This document shows, in pieces, positions 8,734 to 16,743 of a DNA stretch of 64,000 nt. The translations under genes were made by a program, and so were the position numbers. Below the pieces are notes generated by a model. That model was not told where the DNA came from, ran no database searches, and saw only the letters and a list, made by a program, of their open reading frames with translations. The DNA lies in the NCBI RefSeq assembly GCF_039531165.1, contig NZ_BAAAPN010000003.1:62001-126000 (forward strand). Reading direction: 5' to 3'. The first letter of the stretch is position 1; every line of letters begins with the position of its first letter. This stretch comes from Nostocoides_A vanveenii (lineage in GTDB: Bacteria; Actinomycetota; Actinomycetes; Actinomycetales; Dermatophilaceae).

Positions 8734-8756
8734 GGGTGCGCCCATCGGGCGCACCC
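8734..8756 (+). promoter_or_regulatory. Strong stem-loop in the leader just upstream of the ferredoxin gene
   Basis: GGGTGCGCCC (8734-8743) pairs perfectly with GGGCGCACCC (8747-8756) around a 3-base ATC loop. It ends 17 bases before the AAGGAG ribosome site at 8774-8779. A 10-bp all-but-AT-free stem this near the start would block ribosomes or polymerase unless resolved, so an attenuator or protein-binding site is plausible. No U-tract follows, so a simple terminator is less likely. Confidence 0.5.
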
Positions 8757-8784
8757 GACCGACTTGCCGATGCAAAGGAGCACC

Positions 8785-9408
8785 GTGCCGACCGTGACCA
8801 TCCACCCCACGGGTGAGGTGATCTATCTCGAACCGGAGGAGACCGTGCTCTACGGCCTCTACCGTGCGGGCTACGCCTACGCCGTCGGGTGCCGGCGCGG
8901 CGGCTGTGCGATCGGCAAGGTCGACTGCCGCGAGGGAGAGTTCCACTACAACCGGCCCGTCGCCGACACGGTCATCACCGATGCGGAGCGCACCAACGGG
9001 ACCTGCCTGTCGTGCCGGGCCGTGCCCGAGAGCGACATCACGATCGAGATGCGCGGCGAAAAACTTCGCCGCGTCAATCCCGTTCTTCGTCAGATCAACG
9101 AGAAGGCGCGGCTGCGGGCAGCAGCCCTAGCAGCCGAGCGTTCTCACCTGACCGGCACCACCACCAAGGAGGAACTGCAATGGCTGTCATGCGCATGGGA
9201 TACGTGCACGCGCGCGTCACCGACCTCGCCGAGGCGAAGAACCACTACGCCAACACCTTGGGCCTCTACGAGACCCTGGCCGAGGACGGGAAGGTCTACT
9301 ACAAGGCCTGGGACGAGTGGGATCACCACTCGGTCGTCCTGGAGGAGGGCGGCGTCGGTGTCGTCAAGTTCGGCTTCAAGGTCGAATACGAATCCGACAT
9401 CGACCTGA
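8785..9408 (+). CDS. DmpQ/XylT-like [2Fe-2S] ferredoxin with a missing ligand and no proper stop
   Basis: Plant-type ferredoxin expected to reactivate the neighbouring catechol dioxygenase, as XylT/DmpQ do by reducing its oxidised iron. GTG 8785 follows AAGGAG by five bases. The cluster-binding region reads CRRGGCAIGKVDC and later GTCLSCRAVPESDITIE; family members normally have CX4CX2C, but here the third ligand position is Gly (codon GGC where TGC would be Cys), with a nearby spare Cys four residues on. The recognisable domain ends near residue 130 (base 9170), yet no in-frame stop occurs until 9406, so the frame runs about 229 bases into the dioxygenase gene. The 207-residue product is therefore odd, with an unrelated C-terminal tail. 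Likely decayed or newly altered; sequencing error cannot be excluded. Confidence 0.6.
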   Translation: MPTVTIHPTGEVIYLEPEETVLYGLYRAGYAYAVGCRRGGCAIGKVDCREGEFHYNRPVADTVITDAERTNGTCLSCRAVPESDITIEMRGEKLRRVNPVLRQINEKARLRAAALAAERSHLTGTTTKEELQWLSCAWDTCTRASPTSPRRRTTTPTPWASTRPWPRTGRSTTRPGTSGITTRSSWRRAASVSSSSASRSNTNPTST

Positions 9409-10097
9409 TCGAGAAGAAGGCCCAAGACTTCGGCCTCACCGTCGAGCGGATGAGCAAGGGCGAGAACCCCGAGGTCAGCGACGGGATCCGCTTCATCGCC
9501 CCGTCAGAGCACGTCTTCGAGGTCTACCACGGCCAGACGCTCATCGGCACCGAGGTCGGCACCCACAATCCGGACGCCTTCCCCCGTCACCTCGTCGGGG
9601 TCGGCGTGCCCGCGCGGGACCACGCGCTGATCCTCGCCGAGGACGTGCGGACGATGGAAAATATGTTCGGCGCGGTCTTCGACTTCTTCCCCACCGAGCG
9701 CGTCCAGACCGACCTCGAGGACAAGGATGCCCACTTCATCGCCTCGTGGATGACGGCCAACAACCAGATCCACCAGATCGCCGTGCTCGAAGGTCCGCAG
9801 GCCAAGTTTCACCACTTCGCCTTCAAGCTCGGCGACTGGACCGAGGTCGGACGGGCCGGCGACATCTTCGCCATGGACGACGTCCCGATCGACATCGGCC
9901 CGACCCGCCACGGCATCACCCGCGGCCAGACGATCTACTTCTTCGACCCGTCCGGCAACCGCAACGAGGTCTTCGCCGGCGGCTACCCGGCCTATCGCGA
10001 CCGGCCGATCAACAAGTGGACGCCCGACCAGATCGCTAAGGGCACCTTCTACCACGCCCGCGAACTCAACGAGCGCTTCACCTCCGTCTACACCTGA
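9180..10097 (+). CDS. dmpB: Catechol 2,3-dioxygenase (extradiol, XylE/DmpB type)
   Basis: Fe(II)-dependent extradiol dioxygenase (305 residues) that opens catechol at the meta position to 2-hydroxymuconic semialdehyde. Start: ATG 9180 with AAGGAGG at 9166-9172. Two vicinal-oxygen-chelate halves are visible: the first begins GYVHARVTDL; the second carries the iron ligands, His148 in RDHALIL, the His pair at 211-212 in FHHFAF, and Glu263 in GNRNEVFAGG. The stretch IDIGPTRHGITRGQTIYFFD and the ending FYHARELNERFTSVYT closely resemble XylE. The active site looks intact. In dmp/xyl operons the ferredoxin gene precedes this gene, as here; the downstream semialdehyde enzymes are absent except for a relic near 18.2 kb. 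Confidence 0.93.
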   Translation: MAVMRMGYVHARVTDLAEAKNHYANTLGLYETLAEDGKVYYKAWDEWDHHSVVLEEGGVGVVKFGFKVEYESDIDLIEKKAQDFGLTVERMSKGENPEVSDGIRFIAPSEHVFEVYHGQTLIGTEVGTHNPDAFPRHLVGVGVPARDHALILAEDVRTMENMFGAVFDFFPTERVQTDLEDKDAHFIASWMTANNQIHQIAVLEGPQAKFHHFAFKLGDWTEVGRAGDIFAMDDVPIDIGPTRHGITRGQTIYFFDPSGNRNEVFAGGYPAYRDRPINKWTPDQIAKGTFYHARELNERFTSVYT

Positions 10098-10193
10098 TCG
10101 GACGCGCAACTCCCGGTGGCGGCGTCACGGACAGCCGCGTCGCCACCGGTCGATCCGTGCTGCCCGCCACCCGCCGAGAGGAGCCGACCCGTC

Positions 10194-10631
10194 ATGTCCG
10201 ACGCTTTCACCGTCACCGCCGCGACCTTGACGTATGCCGGCGCCCGCCGCGCGCTTGATGCCGCCCTGGCCGCGGCCGCGGAGATCGGCGGCGCCTTCAA
10301 TATCGCGGTCACCGATGCGGCCGGCCGGCCGCTCGCCTTCGCCCGGATGGACGGGGCGTTCGCCGCCTCCGGTCCGATCGCCGCGGACAAGGCCTGGACG
10401 GTGGCCAACTTCGGCGGTCTCGCCTCGGATGCGCGCTATGCCGCGATCGCCGCCGAGCCGGATGTGCGCGACGGGATCCTCGCGCAACCCCGGGTCGCCG
10501 CCTTCCCCGGCGGGGTCGGCATCGTCGTCGACGGCCACCTGGTCGGCGCGATCGGCGCCTCCGGTGGCTCGGCCGCGCAGGACAAGCTGGTGTCCGCGGC
10601 CGGGGCGGCGGCCGTCGACGGGGTCGGCTGA
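10194..10631 (+). CDS. DUF336 (GlcG/HbpS-like) protein
   Basis: A 145-residue protein of the heme-binding HbpS/GlcG family (DUF336), often found inside aromatic and glycolate catabolic operons. The ATG at 10194 gives MSDAFTVTAATLTYAGARRAL; AGAGGAG is upstream at a slightly long distance. Family marks are IAVTDAAGRPLAFARMDGA, IAADKAWTVANF, and the glycine-rich end FPGGVGIVVDGHLVGAIGAS with a final GGSAAQD. Known members bind heme, cobalamin-like ligands or small acids; the role in meta-cleavage pathways is unproven. It lies between the dioxygenase and the reductase genes, all in one direction, so it is probably co-transcribed with them. Confidence 0.85.
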   Translation: MSDAFTVTAATLTYAGARRALDAALAAAAEIGGAFNIAVTDAAGRPLAFARMDGAFAASGPIAADKAWTVANFGGLASDARYAAIAAEPDVRDGILAQPRVAAFPGGVGIVVDGHLVGAIGASGGSAAQDKLVSAAGAAAVDGVG

Positions 10632-10664
10632 CCCCTTCCACTTCTCCTGCCGCTCGCGCACGTC

Positions 10665-11762
10665 ATGAGCGAATCCTTCGTCGTCACCGTCGAACCCCTC
10701 GGGCGCCAAGTCGTCTACCGAGGCGACCAGACGATCCTCGACGCGTGCCTGCGCGCCGGCGTCTGGCTGCCGCATTCGTGCACCCACGGCACGTGCGCGA
10801 CCTGCAAGTCCGAGGTGCTCGACGGCGACGTCGACCACAGCGATGCCTCGAGTTTCGCGCTCATGGACTTCGAGCGCGACGAGGGCAAGCTGCTCACCTG
10901 CTGCGCCACGCCGCGCTCAGATGTGACGATCGAGGCCGAAATCGACATCGACGAGGACATCGAGATGGCCCCCGTCGAGGACTACCTCGGCACCCTGGTC
11001 GAGAAGAGCGAGATCGCGAAGGACACCCTTCGCCTGATGGTCGAGCTCGTCCGCGACATCGCCTTCAACGCCGGCCAGTACATGAAGTTCACGGTGCCCG
11101 CGTCGCAGTCCGGAGCCGCCGTCGACCGCACCTGGTCGATCGGCTCGCCCCCCGCGGACTCGCGTCGGCTGGAGTTCCACGTCCGCATGGTGCCCGGCGG
11201 GCGTGGGACGGCAGGCTGGGTCTTCGACGGCCTCGCCGTCGGCGACACCTTCTCGATGAGCGGCCCGTATGGTCGTTTCGTCCTCCACACCGGCGAGGAC
11301 AACCACACCATCATGGTCGCCGGCGGCACGGGGCTGGCCCCGATCAAAGCGATGCTGCGGCACGGGCTGAAGCACGCGGCATACGGCGGCGAGATGAGCC
11401 TCTATCAGGGCGGCCGCAGTCGCGAATGGCTGGATGACGTGGACTACTTCACCGCTCTCGCAAGAGAATTCGAGCAGTTCACCTACCGTCCGTGCCTGTC
11501 CGAGGAGACCGCGGAGGAGGTGGCGGCCGACGGGGGCGACCCGACGGCATACGCCTATGGGATGGTCACCGACGTCATCGCCGCCGATCACGCCAGCCTG
11601 TCCGGCTGCAAGGGCTACCTCTGCGGGCCACCGCTCATGGTCGAGGCCGCGCTGAAAACGCTGATGTCCAAGCGGCTCTTCCCGCGCGACATCTATCGCG
11701 AGGAGTTCTTCAACGCCGGCGACAAGGCCGCCGGCCTCAACAGCCCGCTCATCAAGCGCTGA
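10665..11762 (+). CDS. dmpP: Phenol hydroxylase P5-type NADH reductase ([2Fe-2S]/FAD)
   Basis: Electron-transfer component (365 residues) that passes electrons from NADH through FAD and a [2Fe-2S] centre to an oxygenase, like DmpP. N-terminal ferredoxin domain: CTHGTCATC plus LLTCCATPRSDVTIE (all four ligands present). FAD domain: DRTWSIGSPP. NAD domain: VAGGTGLAPIKAML and GYLCGPPLMVEAAL. The C-terminus RDIYREEFF matches phenol/toluene-monooxygenase reductases. ATG 10665 follows the DUF336 gene by 33 bases. Notably, no oxygenase or effector subunits (DmpLMNO) are in the window, so the reductase either serves a hydroxylase encoded elsewhere or is left over from a larger operon. Confidence 0.88.
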   Translation: MSESFVVTVEPLGRQVVYRGDQTILDACLRAGVWLPHSCTHGTCATCKSEVLDGDVDHSDASSFALMDFERDEGKLLTCCATPRSDVTIEAEIDIDEDIEMAPVEDYLGTLVEKSEIAKDTLRLMVELVRDIAFNAGQYMKFTVPASQSGAAVDRTWSIGSPPADSRRLEFHVRMVPGGRGTAGWVFDGLAVGDTFSMSGPYGRFVLHTGEDNHTIMVAGGTGLAPIKAMLRHGLKHAAYGGEMSLYQGGRSREWLDDVDYFTALAREFEQFTYRPCLSEETAEEVAADGGDPTAYAYGMVTDVIAADHASLSGCKGYLCGPPLMVEAALKTLMSKRLFPRDIYREEFFNAGDKAAGLNSPLIKR

Positions 11763-11787
11763 CCCGACGGGCCACCGTGTCTCGGCG

Positions 11788-12195
11788 TCACGTGGCGAAC
11801 GGGTTCTGGACGGTCACGCCGCGCACGATCAGGCCGTCCTGCAGGTCCTCACTGTAGAGCGTCGCACACCCCGCGAGTCGCGCCGTCTCGATGATCATGG
11901 CGTCCCAGATCGAGACCTGGTGCGAGGTCGAGGTCTCGGCGGCCCGGACGACGAGCTCCGCATCGGCCGGCACGACCTCGAGATCCGCGAGTGACGTCAA
12001 CGCCTTCAGGGCGATGTCGGTCGGCAGCGAGGGCGAGAACGTGCGGGTCACGACCGAATAGAACTCGAGGAGGACCTGGGTGCTGATCACCGCGTCGGGA
12101 TGATCGCGCATCAAGCGACGGGCAACCGCTTGCTTCGCCGGTTCAGCGTTGTCGAAGGCATAGACCACCACGTTGGTGTCGAAGAAGTCAGCCAC
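11788..12195 (-). CDS. vapC: PIN-domain ribonuclease toxin (VapC family)
   Basis: A 135-residue PIN-domain toxin expected to cleave a specific RNA (often tRNA or 23S rRNA) using Mg2+ bound by acidic residues. The acidic set is visible: Asp near the start in FFDTNVVVYAFD, Glu in TQVLLEFYSVV, Asp in SIWDAMIIETA and Asp in YSEDLQDG. GTG 12195 (VADFFDTN) is the natural start; the frame stays open far upstream but that part overlaps the antitoxin and the trehalose gene antisense. The start overlaps the last eight bases of the antitoxin gene, the usual coupled arrangement. Confidence 0.88.
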   Translation of the reverse strand: MADFFDTNVVVYAFDNAEPAKQAVARRLMRDHPDAVISTQVLLEFYSVVTRTFSPSLPTDIALKALTSLADLEVVPADAELVVRAAETSTSHQVSIWDAMIIETARLAGCATLYSEDLQDGLIVRGVTVQNPFAT

Positions 12196-12421
12196 GGTGC
12201 AACTCGTCGCGCGTCCACGCCCTTCCGTCGGGGCCGCTGCGAGCGGTGGACGCTTCGGCGATCGTGAGCACCCGCGCCATCTTCTCGTCGGCCTCGCCGG
12301 CATCGGCATAGCGACGCAGAGCCTGGGCGAGGTAGGCGTTGACCGACTCGTTCCGCTCGAGCGCCCGCAGGCGCGCACGCTTGAGGGTCGCGTCGTCCAC
12401 CGTAATCGTGAGATTGGCCAT
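12188..12421 (-). CDS. vapB: Ribbon-helix-helix antitoxin (VapB type)
   Basis: A 77-residue antitoxin from ATG 12421. The N-terminus MANLTITVDDATLKRARLRA is a typical ribbon-helix-helix strand and first helix, followed by ALERNESVNAYLAQALRRYA for the second helix; these form a DNA-binding dimer that represses its own operon. The C-terminal half (STARSGPDGRAWTRDELHRG) should wrap the PIN toxin. It shares eight bases with the toxin gene. The 170 bp to the divergent trehalose gene should hold the autoregulated promoter, but I cannot identify the operator with confidence. Confidence 0.85.
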   Translation of the reverse strand: MANLTITVDDATLKRARLRALERNESVNAYLAQALRRYADAGEADEKMARVLTIAEASTARSGPDGRAWTRDELHRG

Positions 12422-12591
12422 GCAGCGGTGTAGCGCGGAATCCGTGTAGCACGGGGTGATAGACAACGGGCTGAAGGTCGGTGTCGTCGGCGAGGACGAC
12501 ACCGAAGGGTGCCGCCAGGACCTCGTAGCCCGCGGGGATGGCCTGGCCGAGCGCGCCCGCACCTGGGAGAACCGCATACGGTTGGTGATCG

Positions 12592-15500
12592 ATGCGCACT
12601 CCCACGAGCACCTACCGACTCCAGATCACTGAGGACTTCGACCTGCGCGCGGCCGCGGGCATCCTCGGCTACCTGCACGACCTCGGCGTCGACTGGGTCT
12701 ATCTCTCGCCGCTGCTGGCCAGCGAGTCCGGCAGCGAGCACGGGTATGACGTCGCCGACCACAGCGCCGTCGACCCGGCGCGCGGTCGCTCCTCCGGCCT
12801 CTCGGCGCTCTCGGCGGAGGCGCGCCGGCTCGGTATGGGCGTGCTCGTCGACATCGTGCCTAATCACGTCGGCATCGCCCAGCCGTGGCAGAACACCTGG
12901 TGGTGGCACGTGCTCACGCACGGCCAGGAGAGCCCGTATGCCGCGGCCTTCGACATCGACTGGCCGTTCGGCAACGGCCGGGTGCGGATCCCCGTCGTCG
13001 GCGACGACGACCTGCGCGCGGATGGCACCATTGCCGGGCTGCGGGTCGAGGCGGGGGAGCTGCACTACCACGACCAGCGCTTCCCGCTGGCTCCCGGAAC
13101 GGTCGGGCCGCTGGACGACAACGCCGACGCCGTGCACGGCCGCCAGCACTACGAGCTCGTCTCGTGGCGGCACGCCGACGACGAGTTGAACTACCGTCGC
13201 TTCTTCGCGGTCAACACCCTCGTCGCAATCCGCGTCGAGGACCCCGAGTGGTTCGCGAAGTCGCACGAGGAGGTCGGGCGTTGGTTCGCCGACGGGCTCG
13301 TCGACGGGCTGCGGATCGACCATCCCGATGGGCTCGCCGACCCCGGCAAGTATCTCGACGATCTAGCCGTGCTGACCGACGGTGCGTATGTGCTTGTCGA
13401 GAAGATCCTGGAGCCGGGCGAGACCCTGCCGCACCAGTGGGCGACCGCCGGCACAACCGGGTATGACGCGCTCGCCCTGATCGATCGCCTCCTCACTGAT
13501 CCCGCCGGCGAGTCCGGCCTGACCGCCCTCGAGACCGAACTCCGCGGGGTGGCGCTCGACTGGCAGGCGCTCACCCATGGCACGAAACGCGTTGTCGCGG
13601 AAGGGATCCTGCACTCCGAAGTCCGCCGCATCGTCCGGGATCTGTGGCCCTTGCTGGAGGCCCTCGATCCGCTCGACCCGGCCGTCATCGAGGACGCGAT
13701 CGCCGAGTTGCTGGCTGCCTTCCCGGTCTATCGCTCCTACCTCCCGCTCGGGCGCGAGCACGTCGACCAGGCCTTCGCCACGGCGCTGACGAGGCGGCCC
13801 GATCTGGCCGCCGCCTTCGATGCCCTTGCCCCGCTGCTCGGCGACGGCGCGGCCGCCGGGACTCAGCGCTTCCAGCAGACCTCGGGCATGGTGATGGCCA
13901 AGGGAGTCGAGGACTGCGCCTTCTATCGGACCTCGCGGCTGAGCAGCCTGACCGAGGTCGGGGGCGATCCGTCCTTCTTTGCGCTCGCGCCCAAAGACTT
14001 TCACGACGCCATGGCGATTCGGCAGGCCGAGTGGCCGGTGGCCATGACGACGGCGACCACGCACGACACCAAGCGCGGCGAGGACGTGCGCGCCCGAATC
14101 GCCGTGCTCGCGGAGGTGCCGGAGCGGTGGAGCGCATGGCTCTCCCGGTTGCTCGACCTCGCACCCGTGCCCGACCGGTCCTTCGGCAACCTGCTTTGGC
14201 AGGCGATCATCGGGGCCTGGCCCGCCTCCCGCGAGCGCCTGCACGCGTATGCCGTCAAGGCCATGCGCGAGGCCGGCGATCGCACCGCCTGGACCGCGGT
14301 CGACGCGGACTACGAGGCGGCCGTCCAGGCAGCTATCGACGCGGCATACGACAATCCCGAGGTGGCCGCCGTGGTGGCCGAGATCCTCGATGCCGCTGTC
14401 GATGCGGGCTGGTCGAATGCCTTGTCCGCCAAGCTGATCGGCCTGACAATCCCGGGCGTGCCGGACGTCTATCAGGGCGCTGAGCTGTGGGAGCAGTCGC
14501 TGGTCGATCCCGATAACCGGCGCCCCGTCGACTACGCCATGCGACGCGCCGCGCTCGCTGACCTCGGCCCCGGCACCGCACGCCGGCCCTCAGGTCTCGA
14601 TGATCTCGGCGTCGCCAAACTGCTGGTCACTTTGCGCGCCCTGACCGCCCGGCGCGACGAGGGGGAGCGATTCACGGCATACGCCCCGGTAGCGGTGCAG
14701 GGCGACGCGGCCGATCACGTGGTCGCCTTCGATCGCGGTGGCGCGGTGACGCTCGCGACCCGACTGCCCGTGGGGCTGTCGGCGCGCGGCGGCTGGGGCG
14801 ATACCACGATCGCGCTGGCCCCCGGCCGCTGGCGGGATGCCTTCACCGGAACGATTCTGGAGGCCGACGACGCCGGCGTCGCCGTGGGCGAGGTTCTCGC
14901 CGCGCTGCCTGTCGCTCTCCTGCTTCGCCTGCCCGAGCAGCCTTCTGCCAGAGGCCAATTCGATGTGTGGGCGCCGGTTGCGCAGCAGGTCGACCTCGTC
15001 GTCGCCGACGAGAGCATGCCGATGCGGCGCGGCCCGGGCGACTGGTGGTCGCCGGTCCGGGCGGTCCCGGTGCCCGCCGAGGGCGTCGACTATGGCTACC
15101 GCCTTGACGGCACCGAGGAGATCCTGCCCGATCCGCGATCGCGGTGGCTGCCCAGCGGCGTGCATGCGCGCTCGCGGACCTGGGATGCGTCGACTTTCGT
15201 GTGGACCGATCAGGCGTGGCGGGCTCGTCCTCTGGCCGGCTCGGTCATCTACGAGCTGCACATCGGCGCCTTCACGCCCGCGGGCACCCTCGACTCGGCC
15301 ATCGGCCGGCTCGACCACCTGGTGGACCTCGGCATCGACATCGTCGAGGTCATGCCCGTCAATGCCTTCAACGGTCAGGCCGGCTGGGGTTATGACGGTG
15401 TCGCCTGGTGGGCCGTCCACGAGACGTATGGCGGCCCGGACGCCTACCAGCGCTTCGTCGACGCCTGCCACGCCCGGGGCCTGGCCGTGGTCCAGGACGT

Positions 15501-16719
15501 CGTGCACAATCACTTCGGCCCGTCGGGCAACTACCTGCCCCGCTTCGGGCCCTATCTCAAATCCGGCGAAGTGACCTGGGGCGATCCGGTCAACCTCGAC
15601 GGCGAGAACTCGACCGAGGTGCGCCGCTTCATCCTGGACTCGGCGCGCGCCTGGTTCACCGACTTCCACGTCGACGGCCTGCGCCTCGATGCCGTGCACG
15701 CGTTGCAGGACGCATCCGAGATGCACCTACTCGAGGAAATGGCGATCGAGACCCAGGCCCTGGCCGCGCACTTGCGCCGGCCGCTGATCCTGATCGCCGA
15801 GTCCGACCTCAATGAGTCCTCACTCGTGACCTCGCGCGACGGCGGTGGGTACGGACTCGACGCGCAGTGGAGCGACGACTTCCATCACGCCCTGCACGTG
15901 GCTCTGACCGGCGAAACCGACGGCTACTACGCCGACTTCGCGCCGCTGTCGGCCTTGAAGCGGGTTTGCGAGGAGGGCTTCTTCCATGCCGCGACGTGGA
16001 GTTCGTTCCGCGGCGCCGACTGGGGGACGCCGATCGCGCGCGAGACGCTGCCGGCATCGCGGCTGGTCGTCTACAGCCAGAACCACGACCAGATCGGCAA
16101 CCGCGCCCGGGGCGACCGGCTCACCGAGGTTCTCGATGACGACCAGTTGCTGGCCGCCGCCCTGCTCACGCTGCTCGGCCCGTTCACCCCGATGCTCTTC
16201 ATGGGCGAGGAGTTCGCGGCCGGCACGCCCTTCCAGTTCTTCAGCTCGCATGGCGAGCCGGACTTGGGGCGCGCGATCTCCGATGGTCGGCTTGCCGAGT
16301 TTGCCCGGCTGGGCTGGGACCCGGCCGTCGTGCCGGACCAGCAGGATCCGGCGAGTTTCGCTGCGTCGCAGTTGGATTGGCGGGAGCTGTCCGGCGAGCG
16401 CGGTCGCCGTGTGCACACGGCATACCGGGAGTTGATCGCCTTGCGACGGGAGCTTCCGGCGCTCACCGACCCGCGGCTGCTCGATGTCGCCTGCGCGGTC
16501 GATGAGGCCGCCCGCACCTTCGTGCTGCGTCGTGGCAGCGACGCGAGCGCCGTGGTCATCGTCGTGAATTTCTCGGCCGAACCCGTCACGGTCGGCCTCG
16601 GCGAGGACATCACGTATGCCGTGCGTTGGGCCACCCCGTCCGGCGCCACCGTGCGCGTCTCGGCTGTGGAGCTACCGCCGCACGTCGGCGCGCTCCTCGT
16701 GCCTGCCGTCGGCCGGTGA
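12592..16719 (+). CDS. treYZ: Fused maltooligosyltrehalose synthase-trehalohydrolase (TreY-TreZ)
   Basis: A 1375-residue two-enzyme protein. Residues 1 to about 775 are TreY (GH13), which converts the reducing end of a maltodextrin to a trehalosyl unit: STYRLQI start, VDIVPNHVGI, nucleophile Asp243 in GLRIDHPDGL, acid Glu270 in VLVEKIL, and TTTHDTKRGEDVRAR. Residues about 785-1375 are TreZ, which releases trehalose: FDVWAPVAQQVDLVV start, YELHIGAFTPAGT, QDVVHNHFGPSGNYLP, nucleophile Asp1033 in GLRLDAVH, acid Glu1070 in LIAESDLN, and SQNHDQIGNR. Both active sites look complete. The two are normally separate genes beside treX (glycogen debranching); here fusion would pass the intermediate directly, and no treX is in the window. 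Used for osmoprotection or glycogen turnover. Confidence 0.93.
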   Translation: MRTPTSTYRLQITEDFDLRAAAGILGYLHDLGVDWVYLSPLLASESGSEHGYDVADHSAVDPARGRSSGLSALSAEARRLGMGVLVDIVPNHVGIAQPWQNTWWWHVLTHGQESPYAAAFDIDWPFGNGRVRIPVVGDDDLRADGTIAGLRVEAGELHYHDQRFPLAPGTVGPLDDNADAVHGRQHYELVSWRHADDELNYRRFFAVNTLVAIRVEDPEWFAKSHEEVGRWFADGLVDGLRIDHPDGLADPGKYLDDLAVLTDGAYVLVEKILEPGETLPHQWATAGTTGYDALALIDRLLTDPAGESGLTALETELRGVALDWQALTHGTKRVVAEGILHSEVRRIVRDLWPLLEALDPLDPAVIEDAIAELLAAFPVYRSYLPLGREHVDQAFATALTRRPDLAAAFDALAPLLGDGAAAGTQRFQQTSGMVMAKGVEDCAFYRTSRLSSLTEVGGDPSFFALAPKDFHDAMAIRQAEWPVAMTTATTHDTKRGEDVRARIAVLAEVPERWSAWLSRLLDLAPVPDRSFGNLLWQAIIGAWPASRERLHAYAVKAMREAGDRTAWTAVDADYEAAVQAAIDAAYDNPEVAAVVAEILDAAVDAGWSNALSAKLIGLTIPGVPDVYQGAELWEQSLVDPDNRRPVDYAMRRAALADLGPGTARRPSGLDDLGVAKLLVTLRALTARRDEGERFTAYAPVAVQGDAADHVVAFDRGGAVTLATRLPVGLSARGGWGDTTIALAPGRWRDAFTGTILEADDAGVAVGEVLAALPVALLLRLPEQPSARGQFDVWAPVAQQVDLVVADESMPMRRGPGDWWSPVRAVPVPAEGVDYGYRLDGTEEILPDPRSRWLPSGVHARSRTWDASTFVWTDQAWRARPLAGSVIYELHIGAFTPAGTLDSAIGRLDHLVDLGIDIVEVMPVNAFNGQAGWGYDGVAWWAVHETYGGPDAYQRFVDACHARGLAVVQDVVHNHFGPSGNYLPRFGPYLKSGEVTWGDPVNLDGENSTEVRRFILDSARAWFTDFHVDGLRLDAVHALQDASEMHLLEEMAIETQALAAHLRRPLILIAESDLNESSLVTSRDGGGYGLDAQWSDDFHHALHVALTGETDGYYADFAPLSALKRVCEEGFFHAATWSSFRGADWGTPIARETLPASRLVVYSQNHDQIGNRARGDRLTEVLDDDQLLAAALLTLLGPFTPMLFMGEEFAAGTPFQFFSSHGEPDLGRAISDGRLAEFARLGWDPAVVPDQQDPASFAASQLDWRELSGERGRRVHTAYRELIALRRELPALTDPRLLDVACAVDEAARTFVLRRGSDASAVVIVVNFSAEPVTVGLGEDITYAVRWATPSGATVRVSAVELPPHVGALLVPAVGR

Positions 16720-16743
16720 CGCCCACGCGCGCGACGACACCGG

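Noticed and set aside
8889..9179. In-frame extension upstream of catechol 2,3-dioxygenase
   Set aside because: It overlaps the ferredoxin domain in another frame and reads as Arg/His-rich shadow; ATG 9180 has a strong ribosome site.
9183..9408. C-terminal tail of the ferredoxin frame as a true domain
   Set aside because: It is the dioxygenase gene read in the wrong frame (RRRTTTPTP type); kept only because no earlier stop exists.
12196..13323. Long minus-strand open frame joined upstream of the VapC toxin
   Set aside because: It is antisense to the antitoxin and to treYZ, has arginine-rich shadow composition and no homology; the toxin starts at GTG 12195.
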